64,000 nt of DNA from Tenacibaculum larymnensis (GTDB taxonomy: Bacteria > Bacteroidota > Bacteroidia > Flavobacteriales > Flavobacteriaceae): the NCBI RefSeq assembly GCF_028829235.1, contig NZ_JAIWJY010000011.1:85588-149587 (forward strand). The letters run 5' to 3'. The notes beneath the pieces are model-generated. The model made no database searches. It saw only the letters and a program-made list of their open reading frames with translations, and was not told where the DNA came from. A program made the translations under genes and the position numbers. Positions 1-8,066 of this stretch are shown here, piece by piece (position 1 is the stretch's first letter; the number at the start of each line of letters is the position of its first letter).

Positions 1-479
1 TCAGAGGTCATAACTTCAACTATAGGGCGCTCGTTATTTTTTTCGAAACGTAAGTCACGATTAGTTACAATTCCTACTAATTTCCCTGCTTCATCAACAA
101 TTGGAATACCTCCAATTTTATGCTCACGCATTGCTTGTTTTGCATCTAAAACAATTGCACTTAATGATAAGGTAATCGGGTCGATTATCATTCCGCTTTC
201 TGCACGCTTTACCTTACGAACTTCTTGAGCTTGTTGCTCAATTGTCATGTTTTTATGTAACACTCCTATTCCTCCTTCTCTTGCAATAGCAATTGCCATA
301 GCAGACTCAGTTACCGTATCCATTGCTGCAGATACAATAGGAACATTGATTGTTATATTTCTTGTAAATTTTGTTTGAATTGAAACTTCTCTTGGAAGTA
401 CTTCTGAATAAGCTGGAACTAATAAAACGTCATCATACGTTAATCCTTCGCCTAGTATTTTAGATTGATGAGCTTGCAT
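1..479 (-). CDS. guaB: IMP dehydrogenase (partial, N-terminal part)
   Basis: The ATG is at 479-477 and the frame stays open to the window edge, so only about 159 N-terminal residues are present. IMP dehydrogenase oxidises IMP to XMP in guanine nucleotide synthesis. The translation begins [20 protein letters not shown] and continues with the family signature [24 protein letters not shown], then enters the CBS (Bateman) insert ([24 protein letters not shown]). The catalytic Cys loop lies outside the window. A well-formed promoter sits 38 bases upstream. Only the part of the protein inside the window can be assessed. Confidence 0.95.
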   Translation of the reverse strand, partial: MQAHQSKILGEGLTYDDVLLVPAYSEVLPREVSIQTKFTRNITINVPIVSAAMDTVTESAMAIAIAREGGIGVLHKNMTIEQQAQEVRKVKRAESGMIIDPITLSLSAIVLDAKQAMREHKIGGIPIVDEAGKLVGIVTNRDLRFEKNNERPIVEVMTS

Positions 480-516
480 ATGCAATCAATTTAGTGTGTT
501 GTTAATTAATTGCATG

Positions 517-545
517 CAAATATACTACAAATAATGCAAAAACAA
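517..545 (-). promoter_or_regulatory. guaB promoter (Bacteroidota -33/-7)
   Basis: On the minus strand a TTG (545-543) is followed after 18 bases by TATATTTG (524-517), matching the Bacteroidota consensus TTG-N17-23-TAnnTTTG. The expected transcription start leaves a leader of about 30 nt before the guaB ATG at 479. Confidence 0.6.
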
Positions 546-734
546 CCTTTAAATTTAAGTTAAGAAAATCATTTTTTAAATGTTTATTTTTTTAGTAGCA
601 TTTTATTTAAACCTTTTTTCTATTACGTTAATAATCAAGTTTTATACGTTGAGGGTTTTTCTTCTATTTTCTTTTTCACCTTTTTTTTAAATTTATATTG
701 CTTTTGCATATATTAGAACTCGTAAAACAAAGCA

Positions 735-1499
735 ATGGAAAATAACACCCTTCAAAAAGACAGTAAAAAAATTGTTAGCACTAATAGTAATGGTGTTTAC
801 CCTAAAGTATCTATAGAATTAATTACTGAGATTAACAACATGCTATCATACGCTATTTATAATGGTATTGTTATTAATACTGAAGTGAACTCTTTAATTG
901 AAAGTAAGAATCTGAACGATTTGATAAATGCTCATAACATTCTTGTTAAAAATATTGCTCCTGCAACACCAAAATCGATAGAATACACGAAAGCTCTTCG
1001 TGATGAAGGTCAAAATAAATCTATTTTCAGTAAGCTTCCTATAGTTAGGAATCTTATTTTCTTAGCGCTTTTCTTTTTGGTTTTATTCATTGTTACTGCA
1101 CTTTCTCCTGATGTAAATAATGACTCATTAGATAAAGGCTTAATGAATAACTCTGGATTGCCACTCCTTTTAAACCTCTCTTATTTAGCATCTGTTGCTG
1201 GTTTGGGGGTTATTTTTTATTTATTGAAAAGAGTTAGCGATTCTATTAGAGAATCTACCATGGTTTCAGAAGAATCTATTTCTTATTTAGCCCAAATAGT
1301 ACTTGGTATTATTGCCGGACTTATTATGTCTGAAATTATTTCGTTTTACACCAAAAGCCCTGAAGATATTAACTTGTTTAACAAAGGAGTTTTAGCTCTT
1401 ATTGGAGGTTTTTCTTCAGAAGCTATTTTTAGTATCCTACAGGGTATTATAGATAGAGTTAAGTCCATTTTTATCATACCAAAAACTAATACAAATTAA
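735..1499 (+). CDS. Hypothetical integral membrane protein
   Basis: A 254-residue protein that I do not recognise. The first ~100 residues are soluble and polar. Hydrophobic segments follow at about 106-124, 143-164, 184-204 and 217-236, suggesting four membrane helices with a cytoplasmic N-terminal domain. There is no signal peptide and no catalytic motif. It is the first of three same-strand genes (then a lipoprotein and a small soluble helical protein), separated from the second by a long nested hairpin at 1514-1599, so it may be transcribed separately. The intergenic stretch before it (480-734) is AT-rich and holds the guaB promoter; no clear TAnnTTTG box is seen for this gene. Reality of the gene is likely from length and composition; function is unknown. 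Confidence 0.7.
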   Translation: MENNTLQKDSKKIVSTNSNGVYPKVSIELITEINNMLSYAIYNGIVINTEVNSLIESKNLNDLINAHNILVKNIAPATPKSIEYTKALRDEGQNKSIFSKLPIVRNLIFLALFFLVLFIVTALSPDVNNDSLDKGLMNNSGLPLLLNLSYLASVAGLGVIFYLLKRVSDSIRESTMVSEESISYLAQIVLGIIAGLIMSEIISFYTKSPEDINLFNKGVLALIGGFSSEAIFSILQGIIDRVKSIFIIPKTNTN

Positions 1500-1513
1500 T
1501 TATACTTAAAAAC

Positions 1514-1599
1514 AAAGAGGTTGTTACGTTAAGTGATTATTTATAATAGAGCTTACAGCATACTAACCGAACTTAGCTCAATACTGTAACAACCTCTTT
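1514..1599. other. Nested inverted repeat between two genes
   Basis: A perfect 14-bp outer stem (AAAGAGGTTGTTAC at 1514-1527, complement at 1586-1599) encloses 58 bases that contain a second short stem (GAGCT near 1549, AGCTC near 1575). The right arm ends in a T run, so it can act as a terminator for the 735-1499 gene. The long loop with an inner helix is unusual for a simple terminator; a structured RNA or small palindromic repeat element is an alternative. Confidence 0.55.
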
Positions 1600-1622
1600 T
1601 TAATTATAAACTAACTACACTT

Positions 1623-2210
1623 ATGAAATACTTTTACGTATCTGTTTTTTCTTTTTTTCTTTTTTCCTGTGCCAGTATTCCAAGCTCTACTGTAACATTA
1701 ACGAAAGAGGTTATTAAAGAGGCAGATAATATGCATCAGCTAAATGTTTCTTTAGTCAACAGACTTTTTGATGAACGAAAAGAAAAAATCAATTTATTTA
1801 TTGAGAACAAATACACCCCTACTCTACTAAAAAAGTTTGAGGGTTTATTACCTGATTCTTTAGATTATAAAAAGGAATTGCCTAATATTCTAAATAGTAT
1901 TGTTCCTATTATTAATCGTAAAAAAGACTCTCTTCAAAGTGTATTGGATTTACAAAGGCAAGATATTTTAAACCAACTAAATTCTAATTATAGCGATTAT
2001 AGTAAAGCTACTACTTCACTTCAAAATTTAATTAATTCTGTTGTAAAGGTAAAAACTACAGAAAGTGATGCTTTATCTGCTATAGATCAACTTACAGGTG
2101 ACAGAATTAACATAAAAAAAGTTGAAAACACCATTAATCAGAGTATTGATAAAACTGGGAATACTCTAAATAAATTGATAAATATTGAAAAAGTAATTAC
2201 TGAAAAATAA
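1623..2210 (+). CDS. Hypothetical lipoprotein, helical
   Basis: A 195-residue protein starting MKYFYVSVFSFFLFSCASIP, a lipoprotein signal peptide with the lipid-modified Cys at residue 16. The mature part is almost wholly predicted alpha-helical, rich in Lys, Asn, Leu and Ser, without Cys or recognisable catalytic motifs. It probably sits in the outer membrane or periplasm. The next gene begins 5 bases after its stop, so the two are co-transcribed. No family recognised. Confidence 0.7.
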   Translation: MKYFYVSVFSFFLFSCASIPSSTVTLTKEVIKEADNMHQLNVSLVNRLFDERKEKINLFIENKYTPTLLKKFEGLLPDSLDYKKELPNILNSIVPIINRKKDSLQSVLDLQRQDILNQLNSNYSDYSKATTSLQNLINSVVKVKTTESDALSAIDQLTGDRINIKKVENTINQSIDKTGNTLNKLINIEKVITEK

Positions 2211-2215
2211 CAATT

Positions 2216-2485
2216 ATGAATTCTATAGATTGGAACAATATAGCTAAAGAGGCTGCTTCACAAACTGATGCTGAGTTTAACAAACAATTAGCTAGTTTAA
2301 CTAACTTAAAACTTAGTGAAGTGGATACTTTTATTAAGGAAAGTAAAATTACCAATGCTAATGCCATAAAAACACTTAAACTTATTGATGATGCTACTAT
2401 TAGTAATAACGAAAAAGCCAAAGCTATTTCTAATATCGAAAATGGCTTTGGCTTTGTTATTAGTTTAGTTTCTAAAATTGTATAA
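2216..2485 (+). CDS. Small hypothetical helical protein
   Basis: An 89-residue protein without signal peptide, beginning MNSIDWNNIAKEAASQTD. It looks like a helical bundle and ends in a hydrophobic stretch (GFGFVISLVSKIV) that could be an amphipathic or membrane-binding helix. It follows the lipoprotein gene by 5 bases. Its stop codon (2483-2485) directly abuts the stop of the convergent response-regulator gene, leaving no intergenic base, and an 11-bp hairpin lies inside its own 3' end. Function unknown. Confidence 0.6.
   Translation: MNSIDWNNIAKEAASQTDAEFNKQLASLTNLKLSEVDTFIKESKITNANAIKTLKLIDDATISNNEKAKAISNIENGFGFVISLVSKIV
2414..2455. terminator. Hairpin inside the 3' end of the 89-residue gene
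   Basis: A perfect 11-bp stem (AAAGCCAAAGC at 2414-2424, complement at 2445-2455) with a 20-base loop lies within coding sequence, 30 bases before the zero-gap convergent junction at 2485/2486. Because there is no intergenic space, this is the best candidate for transcription termination here. The T run after the right arm is short, so activity is uncertain. Confidence 0.4.
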
Positions 2486-3229
2486 CTATCTAAAAATTGT
2501 ATTGTCTTTTATAAATGCTGTTTTATAACGCTCACTAAAGAGAATTTTCTCTTCATTGTCTAATACTATAAGGTTATCTTCAAAGTAAATTTCTTTGATT
2601 TTCTTAACGTTTACCAAGTAATTTCTATGCACTTGTCTAAAATCTGGATTAGACAGCATGTCTTTTAGCTTGGTTAACGATAACTTTATTAGATAGTTTC
2701 CTGAGTCGCAAATTATACTACAGTATTTTTCTTTTACTTCTACATAATTAATAGCAGCTACATCAACTTTTACTACGCTTCTTTTTTTCTTTATGAATAA
2801 AAAAGCTGGACTTATTACACCATTATCTGATGCTAAACTAATACTGTTGTTTTGCTGATAACACGACTCAATTGCCAATTCTAAAGAGAATAACAATTCT
2901 AGCTTGTTATATGGCTTTAAAAGATATACTAACGGATTGGTTAATTTTGCTTCATCAAAAATTTCTCTTCCTTGCATACTTGTTAAGAATAAAAAAGGCA
3001 CATTAATTCCTTCTTTATTCAAACGGTGTGCTAACGAAATTCCGTCTGGTCTTCCGTTTATCATGATGTCTAAAATAATAACATCAAAAAAGCGGTTTCT
3101 AATCAGTTTTTCTGCTTCTACCGCATTTTTTGCTAATGATATTTCATAGTCATTATCTTCTAAAAAAGAAGAAAGTTCTAAAGCTTCCTCTCCTGAATCT
3201 TCTAGCAATAGTAATTGTAGTCTTTTCAT
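2486..3229 (-). CDS. LytTR-family response regulator
   Basis: A 247-residue response regulator. Residues 1-120 form a REC domain with the acidic pocket near Glu10-Asp11, phospho-acceptor Asp54 (VIILDIM) and conserved Lys105 (LLKPYNK). Residues ~145-245 form a LytTR DNA-binding domain (INYVEVKEKYC..., FRQVHRNYLVNVKKI). It starts 3 bases after the stop of the histidine kinase gene, which almost certainly phosphorylates it. Such LytTR regulators usually activate a small set of nearby or envelope genes; the first gene of this operon and the convergent 735-2485 trio are natural target candidates, which is inference only. Confidence 0.93.
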   Translation of the reverse strand: MKRLQLLLLEDSGEEALELSSFLEDNDYEISLAKNAVEAEKLIRNRFFDVIILDIMINGRPDGISLAHRLNKEGINVPFLFLTSMQGREIFDEAKLTNPLVYLLKPYNKLELLFSLELAIESCYQQNNSISLASDNGVISPAFLFIKKKRSVVKVDVAAINYVEVKEKYCSIICDSGNYLIKLSLTKLKDMLSNPDFRQVHRNYLVNVKKIKEIYFEDNLIVLDNEEKILFSERYKTAFIKDNTIFR

Positions 3230-3232
3230 AAT

Positions 3233-4966
3233 TTATGCGCTTGCGTTGGGTAACAAAATTCGTATAGTTGTCCCCACTTCCAACTCACTATCTATGAGTA
3301 ATTTTCCATTATTCTTTTTAATAAGTGTTTGACACAGTAACATACCTAGCCCTACGCCCTCAGATCTGTTAATTTTGTCAATACTTAAATCTTCTAATCC
3401 TTTAATTTTTGCTAGTTTTTCTTCTGAAATTCCAAAACCTGTGTCTTTAATTTCAATTACACTAAATTCTTCAGAGTCGTTATAGGTTTTTATTGCTATT
3501 TTACCGTTTTCTCCTGTGTATTTTAGTGCATTATCTAACAAATTTCTCAATACTATTTTTAAGGATTCCTTATCTGCTTTTACCAAAATAGTAGCTTCTA
3601 ACATGGTTGTTAATGCAATGTTTTTAGCTTCTGCAATTTCTTCAAAGTTATAAACAGCCTGCTCTACCAATGGTTTTAAAGCATATTCTTCTGCTTTAAA
3701 CGATAACTGATTGTTTTGCTCTAACGACCAATGCAATACATTATTTAATAAATGACTCGTACTTTCTGTTAATGCAATCGCATTGTTAGTCGTTTCACTT
3801 ACCGCATCATACTCTTTGTTTTTTAACTGTCGTTTTAGCTTTTCGTGTTGTCGCTTAATTGTATTAATTGGTGAACGTAAATCATGAGACACTACAGAAA
3901 ATAAATAGTCTTTCGTTTTGTTAGCTACGTTTAACTCTTCTTTTTGCTGGGTTATAAACCTATTTTTACTTTTTAACTCTCTATAAAAATAACCTAAAAA
4001 CCCGAGAAAAACTAATAAACCTGAAGCTCCTATAACCAAACTCTTTTGCACCACTGCTTGACGTTTTAGCTGTTCTTCTTGTAAAACGATTTCTTGTTGC
4101 TTTTGAGCTACGGCTAATTGTTTGTCTTTTTCTGTAAGCTCCCAAATTTTATCGCGGTTCCATATAGAATCTTTCCAACGACCGTATTCTATATAATAAT
4201 CAACACTTTTTTGGTAGTTTTTTCTATTCTTCTCTACAACCGCCATGTTTTTGGCTGTGTATTGTTTAAGCTCTAAATCAGAAAATAATTTTGCTAAGTC
4301 ATATGCCTCTACAAATAACGGAATTGCATCATCATCTAAGTATTGATTATAATAGACATTTGCTAAATCCATTTTAGTTCTTATAATTGCAGCTGTATCT
4401 CTTTGTTCAATCAAAGAAAGTTCTTTTGAAAAGTATTCTTTTGCTTTTGAATATTCTTTTTTATGTAAATAACTTAAGCCTAAATTATGAAATGAAGCTC
4501 TTCTAATTTTTAAAACAGAACTCTCATTTTTTTTTGACCATTTTTCATAATGATAAATTGCTTTATCAAATTTTTTAAGGCTTAAATAAACTTGTCCTAA
4601 CTTTTGTTCCTTTAAACTTTCATACAAGCCATTTTCTGACATGTTCAAAACACTAGATAAAGCTTTCTTATAAAGTTTCTTCTTTGCTGCTGATACTGAC
4701 TGTATATAATTTACAATATCTTTTTCTTCTTGTCTTAACTCACCAAGTAATGCTCTACCACTATAGGCGTAGCACGAATCAAAATTTCTTTTTTTATAAA
4801 ACTCGAAAGCTTTAGAAAAAAATTTATTGCTATGGTTTGTACTTAATGTTTCTGCCCTATTAATAAATAAATCTAAATCTTTAATTTTTTCTTGACTTTG
4901 AGAAAAAACATTGAAATTGAAAACTATAAAAAGTAGAATACTTAAACAATACTTACTAATCTCCAT
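3233..4966 (-). CDS. TPR-containing sensor histidine kinase
   Basis: A 577-residue membrane kinase. A signal peptide (cleavage near FSQ at ~23) is followed by periplasmic tetratricopeptide repeats over ~50-265, a coiled coil (~275-308), one membrane helix (~309-328), a HisKA domain with His361 (VVSHDLRSP) and a HATPase domain carrying the N box (NLLDNALKYT), G1 box (DTGFGI) and G2 box (GVGLGMLL). It is the typical Bacteroidota TPR kinase that pairs with a LytTR regulator. The start codon lies within the last codons of the 162-residue gene (11-base overlap), indicating translational coupling. The signal sensed is not evident from sequence. Confidence 0.93.
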   Translation of the reverse strand: MEISKYCLSILLFIVFNFNVFSQSQEKIKDLDLFINRAETLSTNHSNKFFSKAFEFYKKRNFDSCYAYSGRALLGELRQEEKDIVNYIQSVSAAKKKLYKKALSSVLNMSENGLYESLKEQKLGQVYLSLKKFDKAIYHYEKWSKKNESSVLKIRRASFHNLGLSYLHKKEYSKAKEYFSKELSLIEQRDTAAIIRTKMDLANVYYNQYLDDDAIPLFVEAYDLAKLFSDLELKQYTAKNMAVVEKNRKNYQKSVDYYIEYGRWKDSIWNRDKIWELTEKDKQLAVAQKQQEIVLQEEQLKRQAVVQKSLVIGASGLLVFLGFLGYFYRELKSKNRFITQQKEELNVANKTKDYLFSVVSHDLRSPINTIKRQHEKLKRQLKNKEYDAVSETTNNAIALTESTSHLLNNVLHWSLEQNNQLSFKAEEYALKPLVEQAVYNFEEIAEAKNIALTTMLEATILVKADKESLKIVLRNLLDNALKYTGENGKIAIKTYNDSEEFSVIEIKDTGFGISEEKLAKIKGLEDLSIDKINRSEGVGLGMLLCQTLIKKNNGKLLIDSELEVGTTIRILLPNASA

Positions 4967-5444
4967 CAGCAGGCGCAGTCACAGTTCCTCTATCTGTTTC
5001 TGGATCATCATTTTCACTACGTACTAAAATCATATCTACAGAAGGAGTTCCTTCATCTAATTGATAGGCAAACTGTACATAATATAAATCGTATTGGCTA
5101 GCTACTTCATCGCAATTAAACTCTACTCTAAAGTCTCTACAACTTACAGTATCGTACCCACCATCTTTGTTTAAGATTTTAGTTGGTGTAACTCCATAGT
5201 AATTTAAATAAACTTCGTTTCCTTCTAATTGCAATCCACTTGTATTATCTACTGGGTTTAATGTATTGTCTGGTAAGTATGCTAAAACCGTCACGGTGTT
5301 AGGAGTTGCACTGTTTCCTGATTCATCTCTAGACATGTTTACTAAAGGACCTGTAGGTACATTATCTGCACTAATATTTGTATCAAATTTTCTAAAGTAC
5401 TTTAACTCTAATGTAACTCCATTAACGTTTACTGGGTTTCCCAT
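4956..5444 (-). CDS. Hypothetical protein heading the two-component operon
   Basis: A 162-residue acidic protein without signal peptide or membrane segment, starting MGNPVNVNGVTLELKYFRKF. It appears mainly beta-structured and has two Cys close together (CRDFRVEFNCDE). No family recognised. Its 3' end overlaps the kinase start by 11 bases, so it is translated with the kinase. It could be a cytoplasmic accessory or a product controlled by the system; neither is shown. A weak -7-like TAATTTTA lies upstream. Its promoter region (5445-5584) otherwise contains no recognisable feature. Confidence 0.65.
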   Translation of the reverse strand: MGNPVNVNGVTLELKYFRKFDTNISADNVPTGPLVNMSRDESGNSATPNTVTVLAYLPDNTLNPVDNTSGLQLEGNEVYLNYYGVTPTKILNKDGGYDTVSCRDFRVEFNCDEVASQYDLYYVQFAYQLDEGTPSVDMILVRSENDDPETDRGTVTAPADGD

Positions 5445-5584
5445 CTTCTATAATTTTTTAATTTGGTTATTTGGCTAAAATTACAATTATAAAAAGAAAA
5501 GAAAAAATAGTTTGTTAATAATTTATAGCAGTTATAGAGAAAATTATCTTTAACAAAACTTCTCTTATTTCTACCGATTAAAAA

Positions 5585-5610
5585 AAGGGAGAAACCGAAG
5601 CTTCTCCCTT
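5585..5610 (-). terminator. Terminator after the TonB receptor gene
   Basis: A 9-bp stem (AAGGGAGAA / TTCTCCCTT) with an 8-base loop lies just past the stop at 5615 and, read on the minus strand, is followed by a run of T. It is a standard intrinsic terminator for the receptor operon. Confidence 0.75.
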
Positions 5611-5614
5611 TATT

Positions 5615-8062
5615 TTAAATTTTAAACTGTAATGTTACGTACCAATTTCTCGGAGCGGATGGTATAATACCTGGTCCAGGGTATCCTGTTGCTCTACGTG
5701 TAAAGTATTTTTCGTCTAACAGATTATTTACTCCTGCTTCTAACTTGAAAATTTTGTATTTGTAAGAAACTGAGAAATCTAATACTCCATAAGCAGGAAT
5801 TTCTCCTACTACTCCACTTATTTTAGCTATACTTGAATTTGAATCTGCTATAACAGCATTCGATGCATCAGAAAATTGTTGTGTTAGGTAAGTATATTGT
5901 AAGCTTGATAATAAGTTTTTATATCCAAACTTAACACCAGTTTTAAAGTTAAATTCTGGTACAAATTCTACTTTATTACCTACAATTCCATTTGCTATTG
6001 AAGAGGTATACTCTGAGTTTGTATATGATGTATTTACGAAGTAATTAAAGTTATAATCGCTATTTATATCAAACATCTTTTTTATATTCAAATCAAAAAG
6101 ACTCTCTATACCAAGAATCCTTGCATCTCCAATATTATCTCTTTCTGGTTTACCATCTGGTCTTGTATAAATACCTATTCTGTCATTGTAAAAAAGTCCA
6201 AAAACACTTACATCATATGATACTACTTTGTTAAAATCTCCCCTTACTCCTATATCGGCTGTAAATCCTCTTTCATCTGTAATATCTTCTGCTATTGCAA
6301 AAGCAGGATTCGCGGTACTTATATCTGCAAAGGTTACTGAACGATAGTTTTGTGAAACATTCCCATAAAATTCTATTGAGGTGTTAGGCTTATAACTAGT
6401 TCCTACTCCTAATAATAAAAAAGTACGTTCTTTTGTTTCTTCCTCGTCTCTTTCATTTCTATTGATAACATTCCCTGCTGCATCGGTGGTAATATCTGTT
6501 ATGAATTCTTCTCTTTCGGTTTTTATATGTTCTAAACGAAAACCTGGAGTTATTGACCATTGATCATTTAAATAGAAAATATTTTCTCCAAACAATGCGA
6601 TATTTAAATTAGGAAATGTACTGTTTGATTGTCTTGGGTAGTTTGGATACTCTTCTGAATAAATTTTAAAGTCAGCATCTGATAATTCAGATCCCGGGCC
6701 TTGCGCTGATGTGTTGTTTGCTTTATAAAACTTACTTCCTATTAAAAAAGTAGCTTTTTTATTGAATAACTCATATTCTGATAATAACCTAGCTTCAAAT
6801 CCGAAGTTATTAAAATCTCCCTTTATAACTTGTCTTTCTCTACCAGGATCTTCATCACTAACTCTATTAGTTCTATACCCTACGGCATCTCTAGAAGCAT
6901 TTAAACCAAAGAAATTAAATGTGAAATTTGTTTTATCTGAAAAACGATGTGCTAACTTAAGATTGTACAAAAACCAATCTACTTGAAACCAATTACGTTC
7001 TCTATTACTCTGAAAAGGGTTTTCTACAAACATTGCATCAGTTAATCCACCTGCTTGTTGAGCTACATATTTCAAATATGTAATTTCTGCTTCTAGCTTT
7101 GTTCTGTCTGAGATCTCATATCCTAAATGTGCAAAGGCATTTTTTGAATCGAATTCTGAATTCGAACGGAAACCATCTCCTTGCTTGTAATTGTAATATC
7201 CGTAATAGCTAAATTTACCTTTGGTTCCTCCCACACTTGTAAAGTTGGTAAATAAATTATTACTTCCTAAAGTATTTCTTGTAATGATTTCTAATGGTTT
7301 GTTAGGGTTCGGTTTCTTCATTATAAAGTTTACTAGCCCTCCAAACTGAGTTCCATATTGTAACGAAGCTGCTCCTCTTACAATTTGAATTTCATTCAAT
7401 GCTTCTGCCGGTGGTGTATAATAACTTTCTGGGTACCCTAACACATCTGCACTAATATCGTATCCGTTTTGGCGTGTATTAAAATTAGAGGTTCTGTTTG
7501 GATCTAATCCTCTACCACCAATATTTAACTGTAAACCTGCATCATCATTCTGAAAAATATTTAATCCTGCTACTTGACTGTATAACTGACGTGCGTTATT
7601 AGAAGCTAATGCTGCTGTAGATTGATTTACTAAAACAACTTCGGTCTTTTTTCCGGCAAAAATGGCTGTTTCTTCTACATCTTTTAAGCGTTTTAACTCA
7701 AATACTTTTCTTCGTTGTGTTTTGATTTGTATTTCTGATAACTCTTCTGAAAAAGAGTTTAATTGAACGTTTAATACAACGTCTTTTACAACTGTAATTT
7801 TAAGCTCTTTTAATTGGTACTCTTCAACATAAAATAACAATTCTAATTGTTCTTTTTCTGTTGAAAATTGATAAAATCCTTTACTGTTAGTCTCTGCTAA
7901 CAATCTACCTGTTTTATTATATACTTTTACATTTTGCAACTTCGTATGCATTTCAGAAGTTACCACACCTGAAACTTTGTTTTGAGCAAAAGTTGAGGCA
8001 GTAAAGAATAATACACATATTAACTTTAGTATATTCTGAGCTAATTTTGTGTGTTTGAACAT
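5615..8062 (-). CDS. TonB-dependent outer-membrane receptor (FecA-like)
   Basis: A receptor of about 815 residues. A signal peptide (ILKLICVLFFTASTFAQ) leads to a carboxypeptidase-like CarboxypepD_reg domain (KVSGVVTSEMHTKLQNVKVY), then a plug domain (ARQLYSQVAGLNIFQ, GLDPNRTSNFNTRQNG, IQIVRGAASLQYG) and a 22-strand type barrel ending in aromatic FKI. It imports ferric chelates or similar ligands with TonB energy. Three in-frame starts exist (8095, 8077, 8062); I chose 8062 because it lies 5 bases past the stop of the upstream HTTM gene and gives the shortest plausible signal peptide. Neighbours (imelysin-like, DUF4856, HTTM) point to iron; the actual ligand is not determinable. Confidence 0.92.
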   Translation of the reverse strand: MFKHTKLAQNILKLICVLFFTASTFAQNKVSGVVTSEMHTKLQNVKVYNKTGRLLAETNSKGFYQFSTEKEQLELLFYVEEYQLKELKITVVKDVVLNVQLNSFSEELSEIQIKTQRRKVFELKRLKDVEETAIFAGKKTEVVLVNQSTAALASNNARQLYSQVAGLNIFQNDDAGLQLNIGGRGLDPNRTSNFNTRQNGYDISADVLGYPESYYTPPAEALNEIQIVRGAASLQYGTQFGGLVNFIMKKPNPNKPLEIITRNTLGSNNLFTNFTSVGGTKGKFSYYGYYNYKQGDGFRSNSEFDSKNAFAHLGYEISDRTKLEAEITYLKYVAQQAGGLTDAMFVENPFQSNRERNWFQVDWFLYNLKLAHRFSDKTNFTFNFFGLNASRDAVGYRTNRVSDEDPGRERQVIKGDFNNFGFEARLLSEYELFNKKATFLIGSKFYKANNTSAQGPGSELSDADFKIYSEEYPNYPRQSNSTFPNLNIALFGENIFYLNDQWSITPGFRLEHIKTEREEFITDITTDAAGNVINRNERDEEETKERTFLLLGVGTSYKPNTSIEFYGNVSQNYRSVTFADISTANPAFAIAEDITDERGFTADIGVRGDFNKVVSYDVSVFGLFYNDRIGIYTRPDGKPERDNIGDARILGIESLFDLNIKKMFDINSDYNFNYFVNTSYTNSEYTSSIANGIVGNKVEFVPEFNFKTGVKFGYKNLLSSLQYTYLTQQFSDASNAVIADSNSSIAKISGVVGEIPAYGVLDFSVSYKYKIFKLEAGVNNLLDEKYFTRRATGYPGPGIIPSAPRNWYVTLQFKI

Positions 8063-8066
8063 ATGT

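Noticed and set aside
2197..2421. Minus-strand frame antisense to the 89-residue gene
   Set aside because: A hydrophobic antisense translation caused by coding bias; no start context and it ends inside the sense gene.
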